Source: Kalmanozyma brasiliensis GHG001
Lineage: Eukaryota > Basidiomycota > Ustilaginomycetes > Ustilaginales
Direction of reading: 5' to 3'
NCBI RefSeq assembly: GCF_000497045.1
Contig: NW_015961990.1
Location: 1 to 64,000, forward strand
DNA: 64,000 nt
In this document: positions 49,114-59,590 of the stretch, piece after piece
Layout of the letters: the number at the start of each line of letters is the position of its first letter
Position numbering within the stretch: position 1 is the first letter of the stretch
The notes under the pieces: generated by a model
Databases searched by the model: none
The model's input: the letters and a program-made list of their open reading frames with translations, nothing else
What the model was told of the DNA's origin: nothing
Made by a program: the position numbers and the translations under genes

Positions 49114-49685
49114 ATGAGGACCAGGACGAGCCTCAAGGCCTGCTTCTTCCTCATGGCCGCCGCCTGTTTGGTCGCATCAGCTGCATCCGTGTCGGGACCT
49201 GCGTGTAATAGCAGTAAGCCTCATGACGCCTTTCTATCCTTAGGTCGAAGTCGGACGTATCTTGCTGACGCCGTACTTTGCGCAATGCAGCTGCCACTCT
49301 CGAATGCAAAGCGGACGGCGACGATTCGCCCGAAGCAACCCTTCGACAGGTAGACGAACATGCGCTGATGACCATGTTCTGCGCCACTGGCTGCGACCAT
49401 GTCGTCAACCGTGCTGCCTCTCGGCCATATGCAACCTACGTCAAGCCCATCTGCTCCGTTCAAAAGGATGAGACCAAGATCGAGTTCAGAAAGTTCAAGC
49501 AGAACGGAAAGCGAAGTGCTTCCTCATCTCAGGACACGAAGCTGGCGGACAGAGACATTGACGATCGCACGATCAAGGCTGCTACCTTGCGATTCTGCTG
49601 TACCGATCAGGCTGGTCGAGACTATACTCAAGCAGCAGCAAAGCGGATCGGGCTCGAGCTGTCCATCTGCAAGCCGTTGTCATAG
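49114..49685 (+). CDS. small secreted protein, effector candidate, two exons
   Basis: Unrecognised protein of about 164 residues. Exon 1 is 49114-49213 and exon 2 is 49291-49685. The 77-nt intron has a GTAAGC donor and ATGCAG acceptor (phase 1), joining ACNS to TATLECKADGD. A nearer acceptor at about 49244 leads to an early stop. The N-terminus MRTRTSLKACFFLMAAACLVASAASVSG is a typical signal peptide with a basic n-region, hydrophobic core and Ala/Ser cleavage region. The mature part has about seven cysteines (ACNS, LECK, FCATGCD, PICS, RFCC, SICK) and many Lys/Asp/Arg residues. No transmembrane helix or known domain is visible. In-frame ATGs at 49057 and 49078 would bury the signal peptide. 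Small secreted Cys-containing proteins of this kind are common smut effector candidates; the role is unproven. Confidence 0.65.
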
Positions 49686-50398
49686 GTCTACCCACGTCCT
49701 TGTCGAAAAAGTCGTCACACGGCGTGATTTGTACGATACTTCGTCGGACGATGACGGCCTCGAAGTGCAGGTCAAGCTGCAATACGCACGCATGCCTTCC
49801 CAATGATCATGATGAAGACGAAAGGACTGGTCCCGATTTCTATGGATACGCACGCAGTTCTGCGAGACCCCAACATTTTGCATAGACGCGTGCAGCTGTA
49901 GGCTGCTGCGTGGGGAAACTTTGAAAGGCGACCAAGCTGTGGTGCGTGCGTACCTCGCGTATCTGAATTTACACTTTTAGAGTAGCCTTTTCTTCCTTTT
50001 GCTCTGCCTGCGTACCGCACAGACGCCTGCTTCTTTTTACTGGAGCTGCTCGTCTTGAGACATCCTTTGTGAATCAGCGCAACACACCGGCTGAGGATCG
50101 CTGAACCTTCAGCTCTCACCATCACCAACGCCCTCGTCCTCATCCGTCTTCCAGGCTGACCAAGCGTCTCCATCGAAGTTGCTGTTTTGGTGTAGCTCCT
50201 GAGAGCCGCTCGCTCTTTCACTTCTCGAGGGCCATCATATAAGTCGTCCCGTTCCGAGCCTCTGCCACTTTCCGACCGAAGGACCCACCTGTCCCAACTG
50301 GCCCGTCGTCGCAAGCCTCGCATCGTTCGCAGAAAGAAGTGACCCTTGCAGCAATCGAGCTATAAGCCGCATTTCCTTGTTCTTCATCCGGATCCTCA
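49686..50398. promoter_or_regulatory. intergenic region, acyltransferase promoter
   Basis: This 0.7 kb region lies between two plus-strand genes. It contains a T-rich stretch near 49974-50040. A minus-strand open frame (49772-50323) has no recognisable features and is not called. Confidence 0.4.
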
Positions 50399-53300
50399 AT
50401 GACCGGCTCATCCGATCCTTCAACAGCACACTTTCGAGGTTCTGCTGAGCATCGGAATCCAGCGCTTCCGTCGGGATCTTCTCACTCAGCTTCGGCAGCT
50501 CCGTCCACCGCCTCCGCCTCAGCATCACCTTCGGTTGACGCAGCCGCCAGTCAGGAATCTCTGAAGCAGCATCCAAGCACGGCCGTATCAGAAGGAACCG
50601 CTGCCGAGATCGGATCCAAACAGAGGGAATATCAGCGCAGAGCAAAGCACCTCTCGCTCGTAGCCAAGCCCGTGCCGTACGCTCGACAAGGCGATCCTCC
50701 CAGCTTCCTGGCCGTTCTCAAAGACTTTGATCGTCTGCTCAAGTCGCTTCCTATTCCCATCCATCGTCTCATTCCCACCCTCGTCGCAAGAGTCATCTGC
50801 CGCGTGTTCCGCTCCCAGAACATCATGGCGTCCAACATCGCTTTCGACATCGCGCTCTTCTTCTGGCGCATCATCATCAACCTCTTCTTCCGTGAGATCC
50901 GTCCGCGCTCATCATGGCGCATTCCGCGAGAAGGGCCTGTCATCTTTGTGGCAGCGCCGCATCACAACCAGTTCCTCGACCCGCTTCTGCTTGCGTCCGA
51001 GGTGCGTCGAGCATCCGGCCGTCGCGTCGCCTTCCTCATCGCCGAGAAGAGTATCAAGCGCCGCTTCGTAGGAGCCGCTGCTCGCATCATGCAGTCCATC
51101 CCCGTCGCCAGAGCAGCCGATAGCGCCAAGCGCGGCAATGGATACATCACGCTCCATCCCTCGGGCGACCCTCTTCTCCTGCAAGGACATGGAACCGCAT
51201 TCAAATCTCAACTAGTCCCCAAGGGCCAAATCATGCTGCCAAAGGCCTGCGGACATGCTACTGTGGAGGTTGTCGAGGTCGTCAGCGACACCGAAGTCAA
51301 GATCAAGAAGGAGTTCAAGGACCAGCGCGCGCTCGACATGCTACGCGGCAAGATTCCGCAGCCGGAACCGGTCAAGTCCGACAAGAGAGGATCCAAATCG
51401 CCGAGCTCGAGAGCGTTAGATAAGGTCACCCATGATCTGATCGAGGACAAGGGCTGCAAGTACTCCTGCCTTCCCTTTGTGGACCAGACACAGATGTACG
51501 CAAAAGTCTACGAGAAGCTCGCAGAGGGCGGGTGTCTCGGCATCTTCCCCGAAGGCGGCAGTCATGATCGCACCGACCTCCTGCCTCTCAAGGCTGGTGT
51601 CGTCATCATGGCTCTCGGTGCCATGTCAGCCAACAAAGATCTCAACGTGCGCATCGTCCCCGTCGGTCTGTCGTACTTCCATCCCCACAAATTCCGCAGT
51701 CGCGCTGTGGTCGAGTTTGGCTCTCCGATCGACGTTCCACGTGAGCTCGTGGGCCTATTTGACGAGGGCGGAGAGGGCAAGCGCAAAGCCGTGGGCGACA
51801 TGATGAGCATCGTCTACGACGGTCTCAAGGGTGTCACGTTGCGAGCACCCGACTACGAAACTCTCATGGTCGTTCAGGCCGGTCGCCGCCTCTATCGAGC
51901 GCCTGGCCAGTCGCTCAGTTTGGGGCAGACAGTCGAGCTCAACCGCAAGTTTATCATGGGATATCTCCAATTCAAGGACGAGCCCCGCGTCGTCAAGCTT
52001 CGCGAGGAGGTCCTTCGATACAACAAGAAGCTGCGGTATGCAGGTCTGCGCGACCACCAAGTGGAAAGGGCTACCCGAGCCGGCTGGCGCAGTCTCGGTC
52101 TCCTGTTCTACCGTCTCGGCCTGCTTGGGCTCTGGGGCGGATTGGCGCTGCCGGGAGCTGTGCTCAACTCGCCCATCATCATCCTCGCCAAGATCATCAG
52201 TCACAAGAAGGCCAAGGAGGCGCTGGCAGCATCGCAGGTCAAGGTAGCTGGACGCGACGTGCTGGCCACCTGGAAGGTTCTTGTCTCCCTCGGTGTCGCG
52301 CCGGTCCTCTATTCGTTCTACGCAGGGCTCGCCACCTTCCTCGCCCACAGGTACGAACTGTCGCCACGAACACGCGCGCTTATGCCGCTGTACACGCTCC
52401 TTGTGCTGCCCACCATGTCGTACTCGGCGCTCAAATTTGCCGAGGTCGGCATCGACATCTACAAGTCGCTGCCGCCCCTGTTCATCTCGCTCATACCGGG
52501 CAACCACAAGGTCATCCTCGATCTGCAGCAGACGCGAACCAAGATCAGCGCCGACATGCACGCACTCATCGACGAGCTCGCCCCGCAGGTGTGGGAAGAC
52601 TTTGCCGAGAACCGCATGCTGCCCAACGCGTCCGCGCCGCCTGCGCCGGAACGAGAGGCGCTGGTGTGGAAGCAGAAGAAGTCGGCGGGCGGTGCGGCCA
52701 ACGATGCGCTGAGCCATCCGCTGCAGTGGATGGACGAGCGGCTGTTTGGATGGGGTCGGCGCCGTCGCTCGTCGTCACGTCGTACCATGACGGCGGACGA
52801 GATCAAGCAGCTTCGCAACTCGAGCCTGACACGAGACACTGCGGGTGGTGACAGCAATGCGATCGACGAGGAGGAGAAGGAGATTGCCGAGGAGGACGGA
52901 GAGGGTTCCTTCGGCGATGCTTCGGAAGGCTCGAGCTACACGGAGAGTGGCGACGAGGATGAAGGCGACTACGAAGCCGTGTTTTCGATGCTGAACCCGA
53001 CGACGCTGATGAATGGCCTGCGGAACGGCGTGCTGAGCCCTACGACGCCCGGGTCGGCTGGTCGACGCAGTCGCACCCACTCGCGCTCTCGAAGCGGCAG
53101 TCGTGGGAGCATCGGTGGCACTGGCGAGACGTTTGCAGAGAAGCGCAACAGGAGCAGCCAGGATCTGCGCGCTTTGATGCGGGAAGGGGGCGCCATGTCG
53201 CCCAGCGCTACACGATCGACAGGTATTCTGGACGGTGCTGGAGGCAAAGTATCGCAGTCGAGCCGATCATCTGCATTGCCCGCGAGCCTAGCGACCACAA

Positions 53301-53575
53301 GCATCACCGACGACGCAAGCCGCGGCAAAGCAGCAGCCGACACTGCAGCTACCTCGCGCAGAAACCGAACGCACTCGCTTTCGGAGGATGTGCACGTGGA
53401 AGAGCTCAAGAATGCCGGACCGGCAGCCAAGAAGTTGCCGTTCTCGGCGGCATCGCAAGCGTTCGAGATGCAGCACGAGGGTGCTGAGAAGCAAGCAGGT
53501 TTCCGACCGAAGCTGGAGAATATGATGAGCGCCGAGAACACGCCCCCTGCGACGCCCAAGCACGAAGCCAAGTAG
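50399..53575 (+). CDS. SCT1: glycerol-3-phosphate/DHAP acyltransferase, Sct1/Gpt2 family
   Basis: This is a 1058-residue single-exon protein of the ER. It performs the first step of phospholipid and triacylglycerol synthesis, acylation of glycerol 3-phosphate (and dihydroxyacetone phosphate) at sn-1. The PlsC motifs are visible: HHNQFLD with His189-Asp194 (HX4D), the preceding EGPVIFVAAPHHN block, FPEGGSH at 383-389, and RIVPVGLSYF near 420. A charged insert of about 70 residues separates block I from block III, as in fungal Sct1/Gpt2. Hydrophobic segments lie near 95-165 and at 560-700 (LGLLFYRLGLLGLWGGLALPG, LVSLGVAPVLYSFYAGLATFL, LPPLFISLIPG). The C-terminal 270 residues are Ser/Arg-rich and acidic, probably a phosphoregulated tail; this part is longer than in yeast Sct1 (759 residues). 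Confidence 0.92.
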   Translation: MTGSSDPSTAHFRGSAEHRNPALPSGSSHSASAAPSTASASASPSVDAAASQESLKQHPSTAVSEGTAAEIGSKQREYQRRAKHLSLVAKPVPYARQGDPPSFLAVLKDFDRLLKSLPIPIHRLIPTLVARVICRVFRSQNIMASNIAFDIALFFWRIIINLFFREIRPRSSWRIPREGPVIFVAAPHHNQFLDPLLLASEVRRASGRRVAFLIAEKSIKRRFVGAAARIMQSIPVARAADSAKRGNGYITLHPSGDPLLLQGHGTAFKSQLVPKGQIMLPKACGHATVEVVEVVSDTEVKIKKEFKDQRALDMLRGKIPQPEPVKSDKRGSKSPSSRALDKVTHDLIEDKGCKYSCLPFVDQTQMYAKVYEKLAEGGCLGIFPEGGSHDRTDLLPLKAGVVIMALGAMSANKDLNVRIVPVGLSYFHPHKFRSRAVVEFGSPIDVPRELVGLFDEGGEGKRKAVGDMMSIVYDGLKGVTLRAPDYETLMVVQAGRRLYRAPGQSLSLGQTVELNRKFIMGYLQFKDEPRVVKLREEVLRYNKKLRYAGLRDHQVERATRAGWRSLGLLFYRLGLLGLWGGLALPGAVLNSPIIILAKIISHKKAKEALAASQVKVAGRDVLATWKVLVSLGVAPVLYSFYAGLATFLAHRYELSPRTRALMPLYTLLVLPTMSYSALKFAEVGIDIYKSLPPLFISLIPGNHKVILDLQQTRTKISADMHALIDELAPQVWEDFAENRMLPNASAPPAPEREALVWKQKKSAGGAANDALSHPLQWMDERLFGWGRRRRSSSRRTMTADEIKQLRNSSLTRDTAGGDSNAIDEEEKEIAEEDGEGSFGDASEGSSYTESGDEDEGDYEAVFSMLNPTTLMNGLRNGVLSPTTPGSAGRRSRTHSRSRSGSRGSIGGTGETFAEKRNRSSQDLRALMREGGAMSPSATRSTGILDGAGGKVSQSSRSSALPASLATTSITDDASRGKAAADTAATSRRNRTHSLSEDVHVEELKNAGPAAKKLPFSAASQAFEMQHEGAEKQAGFRPKLENMMSAENTPPATPKHEAK

Positions 53576-55990
53576 CAAGCTGAGGCGATATGGCCGCAAC
53601 ATGGGTGGCATTCATCGACATGGCCGTCTTGAATTGTTAAGCTGTCACTTTATGGGAACATGGATTCATTCAGTTTGCTGCGATGTGTGGGATGTGAGTA
53701 CCGTGGCCGGCATTCTGGAGCCCGATGGAATGGATCCACGTCGAGGCGAGACCAAACAAAAAGCGAGTGAGCTTGTGTGCTGTGGAATTACGTCGATTTG
53801 CAGCGTCCAAGAAGGACGATCCGGTCCGCGTCTGGTTTATTTGAGCCCCGATGCGTCTTGTCTTGAGCGACTTTTCATTTACGCCATTGCGCATTGTTGG
53901 TGGTGGGACGCGTTGGCACCTCAAAAGAGAGCGGAGCAGCACCCCCCGCGTTCTTTTTTCGAGGGTGAAGAGCGATGGGCGTGCCAAGCTGCATTGTCGA
54001 TCGACCTTGATTTCGCTTGTCTGTGTGTGCGTGTGCTCACAACGCAGGCCAGTGGGCCGGAAGTGAGATTCCGACAGCCGCCAAGCCGCACTCAGACCTG
54101 CTGTACGGCACGCCACTGCATAGGGTCCCCCTCGAGCCGCCGTTTGTTTGCGTACCTGTACGGCCATAGCTTGTCAAGGAATAGAAAGGCAACACGCTGT
54201 GCCTTCTTCCAGGTGTGTGCTACCGCTGCATGCAGCAGTGATTGGGTTGGCGGACAAGGTGGTGGATGATTTGCGTTGTGCATGCTGCAGGTTCTCAGAT
54301 CGCTGGCTGTTGGTCGTGCTGTCAAGCAATTATTCGCCGGTGTCTGCTTGTGCATTGTCGAGCTGGCACGCATCAAATGCAACGGGAAAGACCAAAGAAG
54401 CAGACTACGACTGTGGGGCTGTTGAAGCCGCTTCTCAGTTGACAGCACTGTATCGAGATGCTCTGCTGTTGGTCTGGAGAGAAGCGAACGGACCGAGTGG
54501 AAGCGCCCTGTTTGTCCTGATTCACCGTCGATTCTACCAGCCACAGACCCACAAACAAAAACGAGGGCTGCTGCTGTTTCTGTTTCGGATCGCTAACGTC
54601 GCGGACCATCCTCGGCTGCGTCAGAGCACTCTCAGATGGATTGCGAGATTTGCAACTCCGACTCTGCGCCCTGAAGCCCTGGAGATCTGGATAGGCTCAA
54701 CACCAGCGATCTCGACTGGTGGTCTCTTTCATCTCTTTCGCACTCGAGTGCTGGCTTGTCGAGCATGAATCAAGTCGTCGGCCTTTCCTTCGATGGCGCT
54801 TCCGACCTCTACCCACCTCGTGTGGGTGAGCTGGTGAGCTCCTTTGGTCACCGTATCGCTGACTCTCCGCCGCGGCATGGCAGCTCACCCTCTTTTCCGA
54901 GAGGGAATCCATCCATTCGTTACAACGCATCGTCGCGTCACAGGCCTTGCTCTCTCTCTCTCCCCTTTCCGGTCACATTTCAATATTTTTTATTTTCAAT
55001 AATTTGTTTCCTTTTTTGAAGTGCTCGGCTGAAGCCAAGTCTGTGACTGGTGAACCACGTTGCTGGGATGGATGGACGGATGGATGGCTCGCTTGCTCAC
55101 TCGCTCGCTGACCGAATTTGCGATTGACTGACGGGCTGACTGAACCGGGAGCGGCCTCTTTTTTCGCTCCTTCCGTATCTGTGATTTGGGTGATTCGCCT
55201 TGCTCTCCCTCTATTCCCATCCGAGAGGAGCGTATCAGCAGGTGACCAATCTCGACGCCCTCGCTCTCCTCTCCCTTCTGGCGCAATCTCCGACATCGAA
55301 TACATCAGCCAGCCAGTCAGCCGCTCTTCGCTCTCTCTTCCCAAGCACATTCACTTTGAATAGGGTCTCTCTGCAAATCGGCAATCTTCTGGTAATCGCT
55401 CGCTCGCCTCGCTTCCTTTCGCGTCTCCTTACCTCTTTCCACCGCGCACCACCCTTTCTTGCTTCTCCAACACCATCCCGCCTTCCTCTCACGCTCGCCG
55501 CACTGCCGTGGCGACCACACTCATCCGCCTGCACACCCTAGTACTGGAACTCAGCCGCTGCAACTCAACTACGTCTTCGCTTACGGCGCCCCGTCAATTG
55601 GATCCACTTGCATCTTTTTCGACCTTCGGATTCGCATCGCACCTCTTCGCTTTCAGCGTTGTACATATTGCACCCGCAGCTTGGTTCGACATTCTCTAGA
55701 CGGAAGCAATTACCCTAGCAAGGCTGCCCAGCTGCCAGATACCAATCGATACCACCACGTCCAACCTTTCAGCCCGACAGTACCGTCTCGACTTTGTTCC
55801 ATGCCCCTTTAACGCAGCCGTCAAGTGAAGCATCTGCCGTTGCTCTACACCTCCTTTTGGCTTCGGAGATCAGCTCACGGCGAGAAAGGAGCGCAGCGGT
55901 CCCAGAGGAGCAACAGCCCGATCACCGCACAGCTCATCTTCAGGGCCGCGCGGCCGATAGCTGTGAAGGCTACACCGCCATATTGCCAAC
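53576..55990. other. 2.4 kb gene-free region with microsatellites
   Basis: This is a long gap between two plus-strand genes. It contains a GGAT/TGGA run at about 55065-55088 followed by a CTCGCTTG/CTCACTCG run to about 55112, a TC run at about 54950-54966, and an AT-rich island at about 54980-55015. From about 55440 to 55990 the sequence is pyrimidine-rich, as expected for a long 5' leader of the gene at 55991. Open frames such as plus 53601-54269 and 54148-54768 show no protein character. Confidence 0.4.
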
Positions 55991-58900
55991 ATGTCTTCAC
56001 CACATGTGCCACCACTAGCACTCAGCTCGCCCTCGCGCAACATCTCGGCCGCGTCCTCCTCCCTTCGAGCTCCATCCAGGATAGCCTTGCTTCAGGCGCG
56101 CAGATCCTACCTCGATGATTCCGCGCTCTCCCCGCAAGAGTATCTCGTCTATCTCTCCAGCTTCAACAGTATCAAGCCCGCTCCCAGCGGTCAGCCTGAT
56201 CTGATCGACGAGCAGGATGGTCTGCGCTACCTTCGCGAAGAGTGCGGCATGTCCATGGCAGACGAACTCGAGATCTTGCCTCTCTTCGAACGCACACCGC
56301 TCGGCCTTGGCTCTGGTCACTTTTTTGCCATGCTTCGACTTGTATCCTGGGCTCAGCAGGGCAGATCAGCGACCAAAGATCTCATTTTTACCCAAACAAA
56401 GCCTGCGCGCATCGCTCTGCCCAAGAAGGTCACCCCACCACAAAGTGCATCCGCAGTCTCTTTCGGCAATGTGCAGCAGATCACTTCACCGGGTCCAAGG
56501 AGCTTGACGGCAGGTCCATCATCGCTCATCACCGCCCAACCCAACTCGGTCAAACTGCCTCCACCACCAAAGCCCGAAGCTAGCACCAAGCCTCTGCTGA
56601 CCCCAGTACGCGAAGAAGCACCGGTCAACCTCAACGAGATGGACGAAACCGCGCAGGCAGGCCACATGAAGCCGCCGCCCGCAGTACCCGCCAAGCCGCA
56701 GATGCCAAAGCTCGTCGCACCCAAGGCCAAGGTCGCCAATCCCAACATCCCGCTCAACCTGGAGGATCTGCAGCGGAAGCCCATGCCAATGCCGCCCTCC
56801 GCGAGCGCCAATCCGTTCCGCGATGGGGCAGCCTCGACATCCAACTACGTCAGCGGGTCCGGCTACGCCGTCGCCGTAGGTGCTACGCCCATCACACCGG
56901 CCAACATCTCGACGCCTTCCGACGCGCTTCGCGGCTTCGATCCGGCGCCCAACCCGTTCAAGCAGAGCAAGCCGCGCATCGTCAAGCCCACCCCAGTACG
57001 TGCCTCTTCACCAGCCTCGAATCCCTTCCGCAACGGCACACCTGCTATGGCAGCGCAGTCCCACTTCCCCAAGGTCGTGTTCGATCAGGTCGACGACGCT
57101 TCTTCGCAAGCCAGCAGCTCGCGCTCGCGGCAGCAGCATACCCATCAGCCCGATCGCCTCGGAGCCGGCTCGCCGCCATTGCCACCACGACCCGGGGACC
57201 GCAACCCGCCGCCTCTGCCGCCGAGACACATCAGCCCGCTCATTCAAGCCGGTCTCAACGCACGAAGCGAAGTGCGCAAAGCGCAGGAGTCGCTCCCGCC
57301 CAAGTTCTTCACTGTGTTGCAGTCGTCTGCGGCCAAACACGGCGGGCAAGCGCCTGCTCGTTTGTTGAATGGTCAGAAAGCACCGCCAGAGGTGGCAGCC
57401 GTCGCGACACACGCCAAGAAGCGGTCGATCTCGGGCACGAAGTCTCTTTTGGGAGGCGGAAGTACACTCGGTGGACACCCTTTGCAGCGCAGAGACTCGC
57501 AGCAGTCGACCTCGGACGTGGCACGCAACGACACCGAGCTCGGCCTCCACGCTCGTCGCGCATCCGCCGCCAGCCACCTCCACCGCAGTATGGGCGGGGA
57601 CAGCGAGGTGGGCGCCGGAAGCTCGATGGTTTCCCATGGAGTTTTGCACCAACAACAGCAGCGCACCGTGCCCACGGTTGCACCAAAAGCGATCTACCCC
57701 AAGAAGGCCGGTTCCGCCAACGGCGAAGATTCGTCTGCTGTCAAGGTCAAGCCTACGCTCCCATCGTGGCTGAAAGAGCAGGAGGAGTTGCAGCGAGAAG
57801 CGCTCGCGTCGGGATCAGAACCACCTCCGCCTCCACCCATCCAGCCAACCGAAGGGGGTGTTCGCGGTCGCGCATCGCGAACCGTCGTGGACGACCTCAC
57901 AGACTCCGCGGAGGCCATGTCGGACGAAGCCGCTGCCGCCAACGCCGCCTCGATCGACCGACACAACCCATTCTTCCCGCCGCACCACCGGGATGAGATC
58001 CGCAGCCCCGACGCGGCGCTGGACGACAGCCAGGTGAGCAGCAACGCCCGCGCTCTCGGTCGCTCCAAAACTGTCACTGGGACCACACGTCCCATCCCAC
58101 CACGCCGCCCCCGCCCAGCCGGTGGGGACGTCGACAGCACCCTCGCCGACGATGGCGGCGCTGGCGGCTCGCAAGTCTCGTCCAACGCGCACTGGGGCCA
58201 TTCGCTCGCATCTGGCGTCCACGCAGGTTTCAAACCCAACAAGGAACCCAAGAACAGCGGTGGCTTGCGTCTCGTCCCGCCTTCGAAACAGGCCAAGATG
58301 CTCAACATCGCTTCGGCGGAACAGCTCGAGCAGGAGGGGATTCGACCTGCGACCGAACTGCGCAAGGTGAGCGGCACGTCTGCTGACGACTCGCCGTCTA
58401 CGGCCAATGGCGGGGCGGTCGCCGTGTCGGAGAATTCCTCTGCGAATGGTGGACCTATGAGCCCGACCACGCCGTCTGCAGGGTACCCGTCCTACATGCG
58501 CCGCCAGGGTTCGCTGGGCACGACCATCCGGGAGAAGGTGTCCGACATGCTGCGCCTGCAGGACCAACCACCCAAAGGCCAACGCGGCGTCGACCTCTTC
58601 GTGCAGGACGTGAACAACCTGGTCAACAAGAACGAGTGGCTTTCGCGCAAGCGCGATTCCTTTGTTCGTTCATCCGGCGGACGAGAACGGGAGCGTCTCA
58701 TCCAGTCTCGCGAGGACGACTTCGAGGGCGAGGCGGACCGGGACGACGACACGCCGCACCCAGACACAGATCCCACCAACGACCCGTTTGAATCCGACAC
58801 GCATCACTCCGCTGTCAACCCTCACGCGCACCATCCTCCCCCACAACACCCCTCCGGCCTCCGCCGCAGTGGGTCGCTCAACCCCAAACGCTCGTCCTCG

Positions 58901-59167
58901 TACAACTATCCTTCGGCGCCATCACCGCCTCAAACCACCCAAACCCCGACCACCAATGCGGGAAGTCGGAGGTGGAGCTCCTTCCACCACCCACCCAACT
59001 CGACCAGCCAGCTGCACAGCCACTCGTCGACCTTCCTGAAAGGTGACGGGTTGAGAGGGAGTGCAGTGGACGAGGAGGATGCGGACGAGGAGGCGTTTGT
59101 TAGCGTCGCGCAGCGCGTGCGCGACGTGCAGGCGGCGGGCGCCAACGACGGGTATAGGCAGCTGTGA
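55991..59167 (+). CDS. EH-like, NPF- and proline-rich putative endocytic adaptor
   Basis: This is a 1058-residue single-exon protein. Residues about 30-130 (ALLQARRSYLDDSALSPQEYLVYLSSFNSI, then YLREECGMSMADELEILPLFERTPLGLGSGHFFAMLRLVSWAQQG) resemble a divergent EH or EF-hand-like fold with a helix-loop-helix and the hydrophobic FFAMLRLVSWAQ helix typical of EH domains. The rest is disordered, with NPF tripeptides near 274, 320, 345 and 659 and a DPF near 931, and proline-rich SH3-type sites (PPLPPRPGDRNPPPLPPR near 400-418). This combination suggests a clathrin-mediated endocytosis or actin-patch scaffold; it is inferred. A conserved-looking helical block lies near 835-900 (TTIREKVSDMLRLQDQPPKGQRGVDLFVQDVNNLVNKN). 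Confidence 0.6.
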   Translation: MSSPHVPPLALSSPSRNISAASSSLRAPSRIALLQARRSYLDDSALSPQEYLVYLSSFNSIKPAPSGQPDLIDEQDGLRYLREECGMSMADELEILPLFERTPLGLGSGHFFAMLRLVSWAQQGRSATKDLIFTQTKPARIALPKKVTPPQSASAVSFGNVQQITSPGPRSLTAGPSSLITAQPNSVKLPPPPKPEASTKPLLTPVREEAPVNLNEMDETAQAGHMKPPPAVPAKPQMPKLVAPKAKVANPNIPLNLEDLQRKPMPMPPSASANPFRDGAASTSNYVSGSGYAVAVGATPITPANISTPSDALRGFDPAPNPFKQSKPRIVKPTPVRASSPASNPFRNGTPAMAAQSHFPKVVFDQVDDASSQASSSRSRQQHTHQPDRLGAGSPPLPPRPGDRNPPPLPPRHISPLIQAGLNARSEVRKAQESLPPKFFTVLQSSAAKHGGQAPARLLNGQKAPPEVAAVATHAKKRSISGTKSLLGGGSTLGGHPLQRRDSQQSTSDVARNDTELGLHARRASAASHLHRSMGGDSEVGAGSSMVSHGVLHQQQQRTVPTVAPKAIYPKKAGSANGEDSSAVKVKPTLPSWLKEQEELQREALASGSEPPPPPPIQPTEGGVRGRASRTVVDDLTDSAEAMSDEAAAANAASIDRHNPFFPPHHRDEIRSPDAALDDSQVSSNARALGRSKTVTGTTRPIPPRRPRPAGGDVDSTLADDGGAGGSQVSSNAHWGHSLASGVHAGFKPNKEPKNSGGLRLVPPSKQAKMLNIASAEQLEQEGIRPATELRKVSGTSADDSPSTANGGAVAVSENSSANGGPMSPTTPSAGYPSYMRRQGSLGTTIREKVSDMLRLQDQPPKGQRGVDLFVQDVNNLVNKNEWLSRKRDSFVRSSGGRERERLIQSREDDFEGEADRDDDTPHPDTDPTNDPFESDTHHSAVNPHAHHPPPQHPSGLRRSGSLNPKRSSSYNYPSAPSPPQTTQTPTTNAGSRRWSSFHHPPNSTSQLHSHSSTFLKGDGLRGSAVDEEDADEEAFVSVAQRVRDVQAAGANDGYRQL

Positions 59168-59590
59168 AGCGCGGTAATTCCACCACAGATTCCCCAAAGG
59201 AAAAGCAACGTCGCACGGCGAGGCACGAAGACGCCGACTCAACGCCATGAAGACAATGCAGACAGATCGGATCACACAATCCCTTTTTTGCCACCACAAA
59301 TCAGCACTCCTTTCTTTCAGCCCCAGGGTCTTTGGCCCACTTTGCGCGTGTGTGACGGTGAGCATCGACGGACATTCACAGCAGCGCGAGTGTTGCACTG
59401 AGCGAGTTGCAATCGCGAAAATCACCTCAGACGGACACACGTGCAGATCGAGGAGCAGATTCCGATTGAGAACGAACCAATGTTGCAAACTGAAGACCGA
59501 TGGACGGGACAAGAGTGATGCGAGAAGCACTGTAAATGAAGTGTTCGGAAGTGTGTGTGATGTGGGATGCTATCCGTGGCGTCGAAGGGT
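59168..59590. other. convergent intergenic region
   Basis: This 0.42 kb region between the stops of the EH-like gene (plus) and INCENP (minus) holds 3' flanks only. I see no gene. Confidence 0.4.

Noticed and set aside
49233..49246. Earlier splice acceptor (CCTTAG) for the secreted protein
   Set aside because: Using it leads to a stop after about 35 codons, whereas the acceptor at 49290 opens a 131-codon exon with regular cysteines.
53601..54768. Two overlapping plus-strand open frames of 206-222 codons
   Set aside because: No protein-like composition or motif, and a competing minus-strand frame covers the same DNA.
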